In this document: piece after piece, positions 19,715 to 27,888 of the stretch
Layout: each line of letters opens with the position of its first letter
Position numbering within the stretch: the stretch's first letter is position 1
From: Levilactobacillus koreensis JCM 16448
GTDB lineage: Bacteria; Bacillota; Bacilli; Lactobacillales; Lactobacillaceae
Reading direction: 5' to 3'
DNA: 39,428 bases
Assembly: GCF_001435525.1 (NCBI RefSeq)
Contig: NZ_AZDP01000123.1
Coordinates: 131,880-171,307, forward strand
Program-made: the position numbers and the translations under genes
Notes under the pieces: generated by a model
Told to the model about the DNA's origin: nothing
The model's database searches: none
The model's input: the letters and a program-made list of their open reading frames with translations, nothing else

Positions 19715-20155
19715 ATGGCTAAACAAGAAACGCAAGATGATTTAAAGCAGCGACTCACCGCTGAGGAATACGCCGTAACCCAAGAGGCGGCCACAGAGGC
19801 AGCGTTCACCGGAAAGTATGACCACTTCTACGAACCTGGTATTTACGTGGATGTGGTCAGCGGCCAACCGCTATTCAGCTCGACCGACAAGTACGATGCG
19901 GGCTGTGGCTGGCCATCTTTCACCAAGCCAATCGATGCGACTAACGTTAAGGAGAACACCGATCACTCATTTGGTATGGTGCGACAGGAGGTTCGGAGCA
20001 CAGACGCTGGCTCACACTTAGGTCACGTCTTTAACGACGGTCCAGCAGATCAGGGTGGCTTGCGCTACTGTATCAACTCAGCAGCGCTAAAATTTATTCC
20101 GGCCGACAAATTGGAAGCAAACGGTTACCACGACTTTGGTCAATTATTCAACTAA
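19715..20155 (+). CDS. msrB: Peptide-methionine (R)-S-oxide reductase
   Basis: Reduces the R form of methionine sulfoxide in proteins and peptides. A 146-residue SelR-fold protein: DAGCGWPSF (Cys64, resolving) and [14 protein letters not shown] with catalytic Cys119. The region that carries zinc-binding CxxC pairs in many MsrB reads SGQPLFSS here, so this is a zinc-free form. The start is ATG 19715 with GGAGG at 19701-19705. It lies 15 bases before msrA, so the two stereospecific enzymes are probably made from one transcript for oxidative-damage repair. Confidence 0.96.
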   Translation: MAKQETQDDLKQRLTAEEYAVTQEAATEAAFTGKYDHFYEPGIYVDVVSGQPLFSSTDKYDAGCGWPSFTKPIDATNVKENTDHSFGMVRQEVRSTDAGSHLGHVFNDGPADQGGLRYCINSAALKFIPADKLEANGYHDFGQLFN

Positions 20156-20170
20156 AAAGGGGGATTTCGC

Positions 20171-20692
20171 ATGAGTCAAACTGAAACGGCAATCTTTGCT
20201 GGCGGCTGCTTCTGGTGCATGGTGAAGCCCTTCGACACCCAACCCGGGATTCAGTCCGTAATTTCTGGATATACCGGCGGACATACGGTTAATCCAACTT
20301 ATGCCGAAGTGGCCAGTCACACAACTGGTCATACCGAGGCCGTCAAAATTACCTTTGATCCGACAGTCATCAGTTATGCTGAACTCGTTAATATTTATTG
20401 GCGACAAACCGACCCCACAGATGCCAGCGGTCAATTTCAAGACCGGGGTGACAGCTACCGGCCAGTGATTTATGTGGCCAATGACGATCAGCGGCGCATC
20501 GCGGAAAAATCTAAGGCTGACTTAGCGGCCAGCGAACAGTTCAACGCACCCATCGTAACCCAAATTGAAGCTGCCCAGCCATTTTATCCCGCGGAAGAAG
20601 AGCACCAAGACTTCTACCGAAAGAATCCATTCCGCTATCAAATCGAAGAGATGGGCGGGCGCGAGGCCTTCATTCATCAGAATTGGCACTAG
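20171..20692 (+). CDS. msrA: Peptide-methionine (S)-S-oxide reductase
   Basis: Reduces the S form of methionine sulfoxide. The catalytic motif AGGCFWCM places Cys13 as nucleophile and Cys16 nearby; [27 protein letters not shown] is the MsrA signature region. At 173 residues it matches the family. AAAAAGGGGG lies before the ATG. The msrBA order as two separate genes, rather than a fusion, is common in lactobacilli. Confidence 0.96.
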   Translation: MSQTETAIFAGGCFWCMVKPFDTQPGIQSVISGYTGGHTVNPTYAEVASHTTGHTEAVKITFDPTVISYAELVNIYWRQTDPTDASGQFQDRGDSYRPVIYVANDDQRRIAEKSKADLAASEQFNAPIVTQIEAAQPFYPAEEEHQDFYRKNPFRYQIEEMGGREAFIHQNWH

Positions 20693-20741
20693 CAAGTCCC
20701 TTATTGCATGTTACAATTAGGTAAAGGACGGGGATTTTCGT

Positions 20742-21182
20742 ATGGGTTATGTACTAAATTTACGGCAAAAAGTCGGTCAGCAACCACTAATCGTTGTCGG
20801 TTCAGCAGCCATTGTTCGTCGACAGCAGCAAGTACTGTTGGTTAAGCGCCGAGACAATCATCTCTGGGGGTTGCCGGCCGGATCGAAGGAACTAAATGAA
20901 GATACGGCAGCAACTGCCGAGCGCGAGTTGCGTGAAGAAACCGGCTTACAAGGAATCGTTCAGCAATTGTTGGCGGTCGTCAGTGGTCAAGACATGCAGT
21001 ACACGTATCCAAATGGCGACCAGATTGATTCGGTGACCGTGGTTTATGACGTCGCAGCAACTGGTAACTTAGAGGTTACGACGGATGAAACGAGTGCAGC
21101 AAAATTTTTCGACTTGGCACAATTGCCAGAGCAACTGACACCGTTGACGAAAAAGATTTTGACCACGCTAAAATTAATTTAG
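20742..21182 (+). CDS. Nudix hydrolase
   Basis: A 146-residue Nudix-fold protein. The Nudix box fits Gx5Ex7REUxEExGU: Gly-Ser-Lys-Glu-Leu-Asn-Glu, then seven residues, then RELREETGL. Such enzymes hydrolyse nucleoside diphosphates linked to another moiety; the substrate cannot be told from the sequence. It starts at ATG 20742, about 50 bases after msrA, with GGACGGGG upstream, so it may belong to the msrBA transcript. It is the last gene before the gene-free dif region. Confidence 0.9.
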   Translation: MGYVLNLRQKVGQQPLIVVGSAAIVRRQQQVLLVKRRDNHLWGLPAGSKELNEDTAATAERELREETGLQGIVQQLLAVVSGQDMQYTYPNGDQIDSVTVVYDVAATGNLEVTTDETSAAKFFDLAQLPEQLTPLTKKILTTLKLI

Positions 21183-21201
21183 ATTTTATTGATATAGGAA
21201 G

Positions 21202-21236
21202 CCAATTCGTTAAATAAAAAACGAACGGGCTTTTTT
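21202..21236 (+). terminator. Intrinsic terminator after the Nudix gene
   Basis: AAGCC and TTCGTT pair with AACGAA and GGCTT, with a 2x2 internal bulge and an A-rich loop, followed by a T tract at 21231-21236. Confidence 0.75.
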
Positions 21237-21277
21237 ACTTTGAATCTAAATTGCTTGCTTTTTTGGCTTTTAACTCT

Positions 21278-21305
21278 ACTTTCGATAATATATATTATGT
21301 AAAGT
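21278..21305 (+). other. Probable chromosomal dif site (XerCD type)
   Basis: A 28-bp site with left arm ACTTTCGATAA, centre TATATA and right arm TTATGTAAAGT. It agrees at 24 of 28 positions with the Bacillus subtilis dif as I recall it; the XerD-type right arm differs in one base and the centre is identical. It sits inside a 34-base near-perfect palindrome (21275-21308) in a gene-free region. Gene orientation switches from mostly + to mostly - around here, as expected at the terminus. It is the likely site of dimer resolution and FtsK-directed recombination. Confidence 0.85.
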
Positions 21306-21308
21306 AGA

Positions 21309-22131
21309 ATATATTTTAAATATTAGCCGTGAGATTGACCGACCCCTGTTTGCACTTTGACTTTGTATTTTTGTCTGTTACCAATTTTGGACGCACGTCT
21401 GCTGTAAGCTAAATTTCTTATTAGCTTTTTCGTCGTCCGTGATCAAACTTCAGCAGCTGGATCTCTGCTTAAACGTTCAACAAATCTACTATCATCATAA
21501 TCAACTTCAAATTGTTCCTACAGCGTAACGAACTCATCCACCGCGCACAAGTAACCGACTCCGTTTGAATCTGATGAAAAACTCAAACTATCGAATTTTT
21601 GAGGCGCATTCTACGACATTCTCGTGATGAAGTCTCCGTCTAAAGTCTGAACGTGTGCTTAGAATCAACGTGTATTTTGGGCTTTTTCCATGGCTGACTG
21701 AGTGGTCGTCGCTAGTTAAATTTATTCCCAAATCAGCAGCATTTACCAGCTGGATTGAACAGAATTCATAATGTCAGTAGCTACTAGCCATGCGACAAAG
21801 CTTGCTGACTGTTGATTCCGACCGTAAAAATAGTATGCTGCAATTGATAAAATCCCAAGCCATTCAACCGTAATATGCCTAAGAACGTTGGTATATCAGC
21901 GTTGAACCCCCAGTAGTCTTAATCATAGAAAGACTGACTACCAATAACAGGAGATAAATTTTAGTCCTAAACATATAAAAGTCGTCTAAATCCTTGCTAT
22001 GACAGCATTTACAGCTAGTAACCCACAGGATACCTCAACCAAACTACTTTAGGGCCAGCAATTGTCATTGCACTACTTTCATTAAAACAAATATTTTAAA
22101 GATAGTAGTAGCTAGAATTAAGGCGGGGGAC
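21309..22131. other. Gene-free AT-rich stretch between dif and xerS
   Basis: About 820 bases without a credible coding frame on either strand; short runs of codon-like sequence end in stops. I see no tRNA, no CRISPR and no clear difSL-type site for XerS; the nearest is an A/T-rich stretch at 21576-21604 that shares only short words with difSL. It is probably a decayed, variable terminus region. Confidence 0.6.
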
Positions 22132-22183
22132 TTGCTAATTTGGTCATTCACCGGTATCATATAGGATATGAGAACATACGTTT
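22132..22183 (+). promoter_or_regulatory. xerS promoter followed by a LexA/DinR-type box
   Basis: TTGCTA (22132-22137), a 17-base spacer and TATCAT (22155-22160). GAACATACGTTT at 22172-22183 fits the DinR consensus GAACRNRYGTTY and lies just past the predicted transcript start, abutting the ribosome site TTGGAGG. Bound LexA would block the promoter. Confidence 0.55.
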
Positions 22184-22196
22184 GGAGGCCATTTCT

Positions 22197-23261
22197 ATGG
22201 AGAAACAACATTACTTAAAATTAATTAACGAGGAATTGGCCACTGCACCCTGGTACGTCCAGGAATACTACCAGGCCAAAGCGACCGTCCCCCTGTCCCC
22301 AGCTACCCTTTATCAGTACCTCACGGAATTCCGCCGTTTCTTTAACTGGCTGATCAGTGAAGGCCTAACGCCGGCTAACCACCCCGCTGACATCGATATT
22401 CAAGTGCTGGCGACTTTAAAGAAGGAAACGGTTGAGCTGTACAAGTCCGCCCTGCTGAATCAAACCAAGCTCACAGGTGCTCCTGGTAGTCGAACCCATC
22501 CAACCATCAATCGTTCACTAAATGCCCTCTCGTCGCTCTTTAAGTACCTGACGGAAGATACCGAGGACGAGCACGGTGAAGCTTACTTTGACCGTAACGT
22601 GATGCACAAGATTGCCCTAGTCCGAACTAGCGAAACTTACGCGACCCGGGCAGCCAACTTGAAGACCAAGCTCATGCTAGGCAACACGGATCATGATTAC
22701 CTGACCTTTATCGACGAGAAATACGAAGGCCTGTTGTCACCGGCTAGGAAACGGTATTTTCACCGGGATAAACAGCGGGACCTAGCCATCAACGCCCTCC
22801 TGTTGGGTAGTGGCTTACGAGTCTCGGAGGCCGCCAATGCTGACCTGCGCCATTTGAACCTGAAGACGGGCACGATTGGTGTCGTCCGCAAGGGGGGCCA
22901 GCGAGATACCGTGCCAATCGCCCCGTGGACATTACCCTACATTCAAGACTATGTCGAGCACCGAACGGCGATTTATCACGCCACCAGTAGCGACCGGGCC
23001 CTTTTTCTCAGTAGTTATCGCGGTCAGGCCTCGCGCATGCAGGCCAATTCCATGGAAAAAATGGTCGCCAAATATTCTAGCGCGTTTAAGGTCCGTATCA
23101 CGCCGCATAAGCTCCGGCACACATTAGCCTCAAAACTCTACCTCGCCACCAAAAACGAGCAGCTCGTAGCCACCCAGCTGGGACAGAACTCAACCAGTGC
23201 AACTGGTCTGTATACCCACATCATGGATGAGGAACAGCGGCATGGGTTGGAGAAAATGTAA
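22197..23261 (+). CDS. xerS: Tyrosine recombinase XerS
   Basis: Single-subunit chromosome-dimer recombinase of the streptococcal/lactococcal type. The 354-residue length and the segments APWYVQEYYQAK, TINRSLNALSSLFKYLTE, MEKMVAKYSSAFKVRITPHKLRHTLASKLY and GLYTHI align with XerS as I recall it and not with XerC or XerD. Catalytic residues: R208, K232, H304, R307 and nucleophile Y339. The second catalytic His (LGHxST in relatives) is Gln330 here. The frame opens at TTG 22140, but TTGGAGG and the ATG at 22197 set the start. It lies 0.9 kb from dif. Confidence 0.9.
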   Translation: MEKQHYLKLINEELATAPWYVQEYYQAKATVPLSPATLYQYLTEFRRFFNWLISEGLTPANHPADIDIQVLATLKKETVELYKSALLNQTKLTGAPGSRTHPTINRSLNALSSLFKYLTEDTEDEHGEAYFDRNVMHKIALVRTSETYATRAANLKTKLMLGNTDHDYLTFIDEKYEGLLSPARKRYFHRDKQRDLAINALLLGSGLRVSEAANADLRHLNLKTGTIGVVRKGGQRDTVPIAPWTLPYIQDYVEHRTAIYHATSSDRALFLSSYRGQASRMQANSMEKMVAKYSSAFKVRITPHKLRHTLASKLYLATKNEQLVATQLGQNSTSATGLYTHIMDEEQRHGLEKM

Positions 23262-23313
23262 AATGAGTAAGCTGCAAGCGTGAACTAAGTGAAAACCTTA
23301 CCGCCACAATCGA

Positions 23314-23374
23314 CAAATAGCCTCGCACAAGCTGACAATCACTGAACTATCGGCCTGTGCGAGGCTATTTGTTT
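23314..23374 (+). terminator. Terminator after xerS
   Basis: A 16-bp perfect stem (23314-23329 with 23356-23371) and then GTTTG. It separates xerS from the convergent tetR gene and could serve both strands. Confidence 0.75.
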
Positions 23375-23416
23375 GAACATGAAACCAAGCTAAAACCGTC
23401 TAGCAAGCAGTAGCCG

Positions 23417-23968
23417 TTATCCTCCAAAAATCAATGTCAAACTAGTAGACAGTTGTTGGAGCTCATCATGGGATGGCAAGTCATCTGACTGCAAATAGTA
23501 AGTTATCAGGCCCAACATGGTACTCCCAATCACAGTTGTTTCTAGTTCTGATGCGGGGCGCTTAAAAAAGACGCGAAATTGCTCACTAAAAATACGCTGA
23601 GCACCCGCTAATAGCTGCACCCTCGTCTCCGGAATCGTCATCAAGGCATTGATTGGTCTTCGCCAATTCACCATTAATTCCTGCAGCTCCTCCTCTAATT
23701 TAGTCACCGCATGACTTAAAGGAATTTCTTGCTTCAGTAGTGTAACCCTCTTTTGTAGTGTTTCATCTAACCACGTCAGAATATTCTGTAATATCACATC
23801 AGCCAGCGCAAATTTATCCTGATAGTGAGCATAAAAAGTTTTTCGATTAATCATTGCACGGGTAGCTATGTCCTTAACAGTGACGTTAGCAAGTTCCTTT
23901 TCAATTACCAGATCGACGAACGCGGAAGAAATAATTTTATCTGTTTTTTGAATTCTTAAATCGGCCAA
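23417..23968 (-). CDS. TetR family transcriptional regulator
   Basis: A 183-residue repressor. The N-terminal HTH is clear: VTVKDIATRAMINRKTFYAHYQDKFALADVIL (about residues 28-60), typical TetR with the FYxHYxDK signature. The C-terminal ligand domain is helical. The start is TTG at 23968, with AAGGGGG upstream. It diverges from a YhgE/Pip-type membrane protein gene, its probable target; a 7-7-7 inverted repeat lies between them. The ligand is unknown. Confidence 0.88.
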   Translation of the reverse strand: MADLRIQKTDKIISSAFVDLVIEKELANVTVKDIATRAMINRKTFYAHYQDKFALADVILQNILTWLDETLQKRVTLLKQEIPLSHAVTKLEEELQELMVNWRRPINALMTIPETRVQLLAGAQRIFSEQFRVFFKRPASELETTVIGSTMLGLITYYLQSDDLPSHDELQQLSTSLTLIFGG

Positions 23969-24030
23969 GGTGACGCCCCCTTCATTACCACTTTTTGTGC
24001 TTCTGTAACCCTACACCCCACAAATTTAGA

Positions 24031-24051
24031 CTGTGTCCCTTTAAGACACAG
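24031..24051. promoter_or_regulatory. Operator candidate between tetR and the first yhgE-like gene
   Basis: CTGTGTC (24031-24037) and GACACAG (24045-24051) form a perfect inverted repeat with a 7-base spacer, roughly midway between the two divergent genes. A TATGAT -10 at 24093-24098 for the + strand gene lies downstream. Confidence 0.5.
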
Positions 24052-24127
24052 AAATGTTCAACCTGACCATTCTTTTAAATGCAGAATCCGTTTATGATAC
24101 TCATAGATTCAAGAGGAGGTTATTTAA

Positions 24128-25396
24128 ATGCTTAATGTATTCAAAAGAAAGAATATTTGGCTAGGTATGTTGGCCGCAATTATCATCATCGGACTATTCG
24201 CCTTCGCACAGGTTGGGGCAAGAAGTACCGTTAAGCTCCACCACCTGCCATTGGCTCTGGTCGTCAATGACAGCGGAAAGGATGCTAAGAACGTTGTCAA
24301 AACCTTGCAGAACGAAAGTCACAAGAAGAATGCCGAAATCAAATGGGTAAATGTTGAAAGTTCCCGTAGCCTAACCAAAGGGTTTGCAGAGAGAAAATAC
24401 TACGGTGCTGTCGTCATCAATTCTGGGTTTACCAAAGCTATTAATCAACAGACTCGTTATTTAAAAGGCAAAGTTATCGCTAACAAACTGGATGTTCTAG
24501 CAGCCAAGACCCCGGCATTAACTGAAACGCAGCCATTTCAACGGCAAAAGATAGTCGCAAGTTCTTTGACCAACAGATTACCTGAACAAGCAAGGATTTC
24601 TCTGTATGTCAGTCAAGGAAGTAATGTGACCGCTGCGAACGTCTTAATGACGGCGTTACCTGAGATGACCAATCGATTAAACCAAAAGATCACTAATCAG
24701 TATAACCGTATCGCTACTAAGTCTGGTTTAACTCTGACGTCACCGGAATGGTCAAGTCTTCAGACGCCAATCAACGCCACGCTGACGAAACGCAATTCCG
24801 TTTCAACCAAGGAGATCAGTGGGATGGCGCCATTCTTGATAACCATCTTTTGCTGGCTTGGAAGCCTCATTTTCAGCCTTCTAAATTGGCGCGACCACAG
24901 CAAAAATGAAATGAAACGCACTGATGGTCGGCTATCTATCACCAGTGTGACGAGCCAATTAATCTCAGGCCTGGCAATTGCAACGGTCATTGCCGTCTCC
25001 ATTTACTTCTTCATCAAAATTTGCTACTCGGTTCCCGTTCACAATCCACAGAACTTCCTCTTATTGATGGGATTCATTGCGTTTGTCTTCTATGCCTTGC
25101 AGTCAGCCGTTCTCGATTTACTGGGCCTAAAAGGGTGGCCTCTGCTGCTCGTCATTTGGATTGGGTCGATGGGTGTAATCACATTTATTCCACAAATGCT
25201 GAGTCCCTTTTACCACAACTACGTTTACGACATCACACCCATCCGCTTTGCCAACGACCTCATCACAAATCAAATGTATATTCGGGATGCTTCCATAACT
25301 GGATCATCCATGATGGCCCTGCTTTACCTTGGCCTAGCTTCAGTTGCTGTCATGTATGGATCAACGCTGATTAGAAAGGCAAAAAAGACTGCCTAG
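24128..25396 (+). CDS. YhgE/Pip-type membrane protein (ABC-2 permease fold), copy 1
   Basis: A 422-residue protein with one N-terminal membrane helix (about residues 11-30), a long extracytoplasmic region starting LHHLPLALVVNDSGKDA, and five or so C-terminal helices from residue 235. This is the YhgE/Pip layout, related to ABC-2 permeases and to phage infection protein of Lactococcus. The role may be export of lipophilic compounds, but no ATPase partner is adjacent. AGAGGAGGT precedes the ATG. It diverges from a TetR repressor. The second copy at 30156-31448 shares the opening LHHLPxAVV and the overall plan. Confidence 0.85.
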   Translation: MLNVFKRKNIWLGMLAAIIIIGLFAFAQVGARSTVKLHHLPLALVVNDSGKDAKNVVKTLQNESHKKNAEIKWVNVESSRSLTKGFAERKYYGAVVINSGFTKAINQQTRYLKGKVIANKLDVLAAKTPALTETQPFQRQKIVASSLTNRLPEQARISLYVSQGSNVTAANVLMTALPEMTNRLNQKITNQYNRIATKSGLTLTSPEWSSLQTPINATLTKRNSVSTKEISGMAPFLITIFCWLGSLIFSLLNWRDHSKNEMKRTDGRLSITSVTSQLISGLAIATVIAVSIYFFIKICYSVPVHNPQNFLLLMGFIAFVFYALQSAVLDLLGLKGWPLLLVIWIGSMGVITFIPQMLSPFYHNYVYDITPIRFANDLITNQMYIRDASITGSSMMALLYLGLASVAVMYGSTLIRKAKKTA

Positions 25397-26046
25397 CCTC
25401 TGCAACGATTACAGTTATTATGCGTCTCCTCTAATGAGAGTGACGAAAATAGCCATTTTGCCTTGGTGCACACGCCATCGGTCTACGTCGGACTAGGTCG
25501 TGGGTGCTCACAAAATTCACCTTCCCACTATATAATTATTTTTAACCGCCCTCAAACATTTGATTGCAAAAAGCGCTGCTTAGAACAATCCTCATACAAA
25601 CATTGAAGAGTCTTTAGCTCTTCCGTTCCTAACAGTATGGTATCGTTAAAATTATTTAGCCTAAAAATGGTCAGTCCATATTGAGGCCGACCATTTTTAC
25701 ATATCTTTCTATAGCAACACGACGACCTTACCAAGCTTACATTAATCAGTCAGTTGGTAGTTCGCGTCAACGAACTACCCATGCAGGCATTGTGGACCCG
25801 CAATGCAACAGCCTTTTCTCGCTCATCTTCCACGAAGTAAGGCTCCTGTATTTTTTGACGCCTAACCGCTTCTGAAGATACCAGACGATATACCACAGGG
25901 CTACAAAGGTCGCCACCCCGATGACAAGCCCCAACCAGTTGGGTGAATGGACGCACAAATAATGGCTAGGAAAAGATTGTTCATCCAAAATGTGAAGCGA
26001 ACGATTCTTTGAGCACGTGCCATTTGACACTTACGTCAGTGATCAG
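25397..26046. other. Gene-poor stretch with a possible gene remnant
   Basis: About 650 bases. A hairpin with AAAAATGGTC/GACCATTTTT arms lies at about 25664-25699 and could terminate either strand. Two - strand frames at 25750-25960 look like parts of one decayed gene (listed separately). Nothing else is supported. Confidence 0.5.
25750..25960 (-). pseudogene. Possible remnant of a small membrane protein gene
   Basis: On the - strand a hydrophobic helix-like segment (NWLGLVIGVATFVALWYIV) followed by LQKRLG reads in one frame, and a coherent charged tail (YFVEDEREKAVALRVHN) reads in a second frame shortly after. A single frameshift would join them into a one-helix protein with a DERE-type motif. 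No ribosome site or start is obvious. Chance is not excluded. Confidence 0.25.
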
Positions 26047-26083
26047 AAAAAGGCGTCTGAGATCGTCATCAATCCCAAACGCC
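26047..26083 (-). terminator. Terminator of the frameshifted DHA2 transporter
   Basis: On the - strand, GGCGT-T-TG pairs with CA-G-ACGCC (one mismatch) and is followed by five T (26047-26051 on +). It lies about 10 bases after the stop. Confidence 0.7.
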
Positions 26084-26092
26084 CACCAAAAT

Positions 26093-27797
26093 TTAGTTTC
26101 GGTTCAGATAATCCTGACGCTTCCTAAACAGAAATACCGTCAACAGCATGCTAAATGTAAATGGTAGCGCCAATCGATATGGCCGTAAGAAGGCCTGGGT
26201 TAATTGTTGCTTGGTTTCGCGCCTGATTTTCGTAACCACGGATGTCAAAGTCCTATTATCTTGAGCAACCCGGGCCGTCACGGCCTGACTAACCTGTCGG
26301 TGAATACGCCGTTTAATGGTAGCTGGTGCTTGGGTCAGCTTATTTTTCTGTAAGGCTTGCTGGTAGTTTAAGCGGATAAGCCGTTGCGTTTTCGCCTTAC
26401 CGATGAACGTAGTCTGTTGATGCTTAGGTGTCTTCTCCGTTGCTAACTGCGTCTTTACCTGAACCAACGTGTCACTCTTCACCTTATCTGCCATCGCTAA
26501 GGCCTCGACGCCGTTCTGCGCAAAGGTCCAGATGTTGGTCTTCGCCGTTACCAAATTAGCAGACAGTGCTGACACAAAGATGGCTACGGCTAGGGATGTC
26601 CCAATCTGCCGAAAAACGCCAATGACACTCTGCGAGGCCGTTAGCAGGTTGCCGGTGAAATTGCCGGCCGCCAATACCGTAATCGGTCCAATCACGATGC
26701 CATAGCCTGCACCCACTAGGATTGCCGCCACACAAATCTGCCAATACACATCGGGATTCATTTGACTAAGGATCACATAACCCCCAATCATAGACAGACT
26801 CCCCATCAAAATGACGGCTCGCGGCCCCACCTTGGATAACAGCCAACCGCTGATGGGTGACCAGATGAAGATCATGAGTGAGGCGGGGGTTAATCATCAA
26901 TGCCGCCAGGAGCTCGCCTTTATTTTGCACCTTCGTAAAGAAACTTGGCATCAAGACTAATAGCGCAACCAGAAAGATACCGGACATCACGGTCACAACT
27001 GCTGACCCGACAAACTGTTTTTCCTTAAATAAGGCCAGTGGCACCATGGGTTGTTGGCTATGTGCTTCGACCACAATAAAAGCAACTAGCGCAATGATAC
27101 TCAGGAGACCAAGCCCCAGACATCTCTCGCTCATCCACCCCCAGTCACTGCCCTTGACCAACAACAGAGTTAGGCTGAATAACATCATCATTGAAAACAG
27201 CGAACCAGCAACATCTAAGCGTTCCTTTAATTGCTTGCCCTCGTGTAAGTCGAACAACCGCCAGCAAAGTACGAGTGAGAGCAAGGTAAAAGGTATATTG
27301 ATCAAGAATATTCCACGCCAACCAAAGAACTGCGTCATGATTCCGCCAATCGTTGGCCCCATAGCTGCCGCTAATCCTTGCGTGACGCCCAGTGTGGCAA
27401 TCGCGCTGGTTCTTTTTTCCATAGGAACACTCTGAATGCCAATTGTCATGCTGGCTGGGAAGACGATTGCTGCCCCCAGACTCTGAATTCCCCGGCCCAC
27501 AATTAGCCACGCCACATTAGCTGATAATCCAGAAAATAGTGAACCGACTAAAAATAATGCTAGACCTAAGATGTAAAACCGGCTGCGACCATGAATATCT
27601 GCTAGTCGTCCCAAAGGAATCGTCAAACTGGCAAACAAGATGGTATACAAATTGAGCGCCCATGAGAGCTGTTCCAAGCTGGTCGATAATCCCGTTTGGA
27701 TCGCCGGCAACGCAATGTTCATCACCGTCGTGTCTAAAATACAAAGAAAAATACCAATGGCCATTACCCCAACTAACTTCATTGATTTTTTCATCAT
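26093..27797 (-). pseudogene. DHA2-type MFS multidrug transporter, disrupted by a frameshift
   Basis: The N-terminal part (LDTTVMNIALPAI, then RLADIHGRSRFYILG motif A and the GPTIGGIMTQFFGWRGIFLINIP motif C) reads in one frame from ATG 27797 (AGGAGG 7 bases upstream) to about 26888. The rest of the transporter reads in the next frame from about 26884 to 26093. The switch lies in a run of five G on the + strand (26885-26889); four G would restore one frame of about 566 codons. The C-terminal part has a basic loop of about 110 residues before the last helix, unusual for the family. It diverges from a TetR gene. Confidence 0.85.
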
Positions 27798-27822
27798 CTT
27801 CACCCCTCCTCAAGTGTTATTA

Positions 27823-27854
27823 CTAGTTTATCGGCTGCCACCACGATAAACTAG
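27823..27854. promoter_or_regulatory. Operator candidate between the DHA2 gene and tetR
   Basis: An 11-bp perfect inverted repeat, CTAGTTTATCG (27823-27833) and CGATAAACTAG (27844-27854), with a 10-base spacer, centred between the divergent genes. Probable binding site of the TetR at 27889. Confidence 0.65.
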
Positions 27855-27888
27855 CTTTAGGTTACAGAAAAGGGGAGAGTGTTACCTA

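Noticed and set aside
21330-21400. Codon-like stretch resembling an integrase arm domain on the - strand near dif
   Set aside because: It runs into a stop after about 20 codons and has no continuation in any frame; similarity is only a few residues.
21576-21604. Possible difSL site for XerS
   Set aside because: It shares only short A/T-rich words with difSL (GAAAAACT, AATTTT) in broken order.
25552-25734. A 60-codon - strand frame with normal-looking codons
   Set aside because: The start lies upstream of a hairpin, no ribosome site is present, and there is no recognisable domain.
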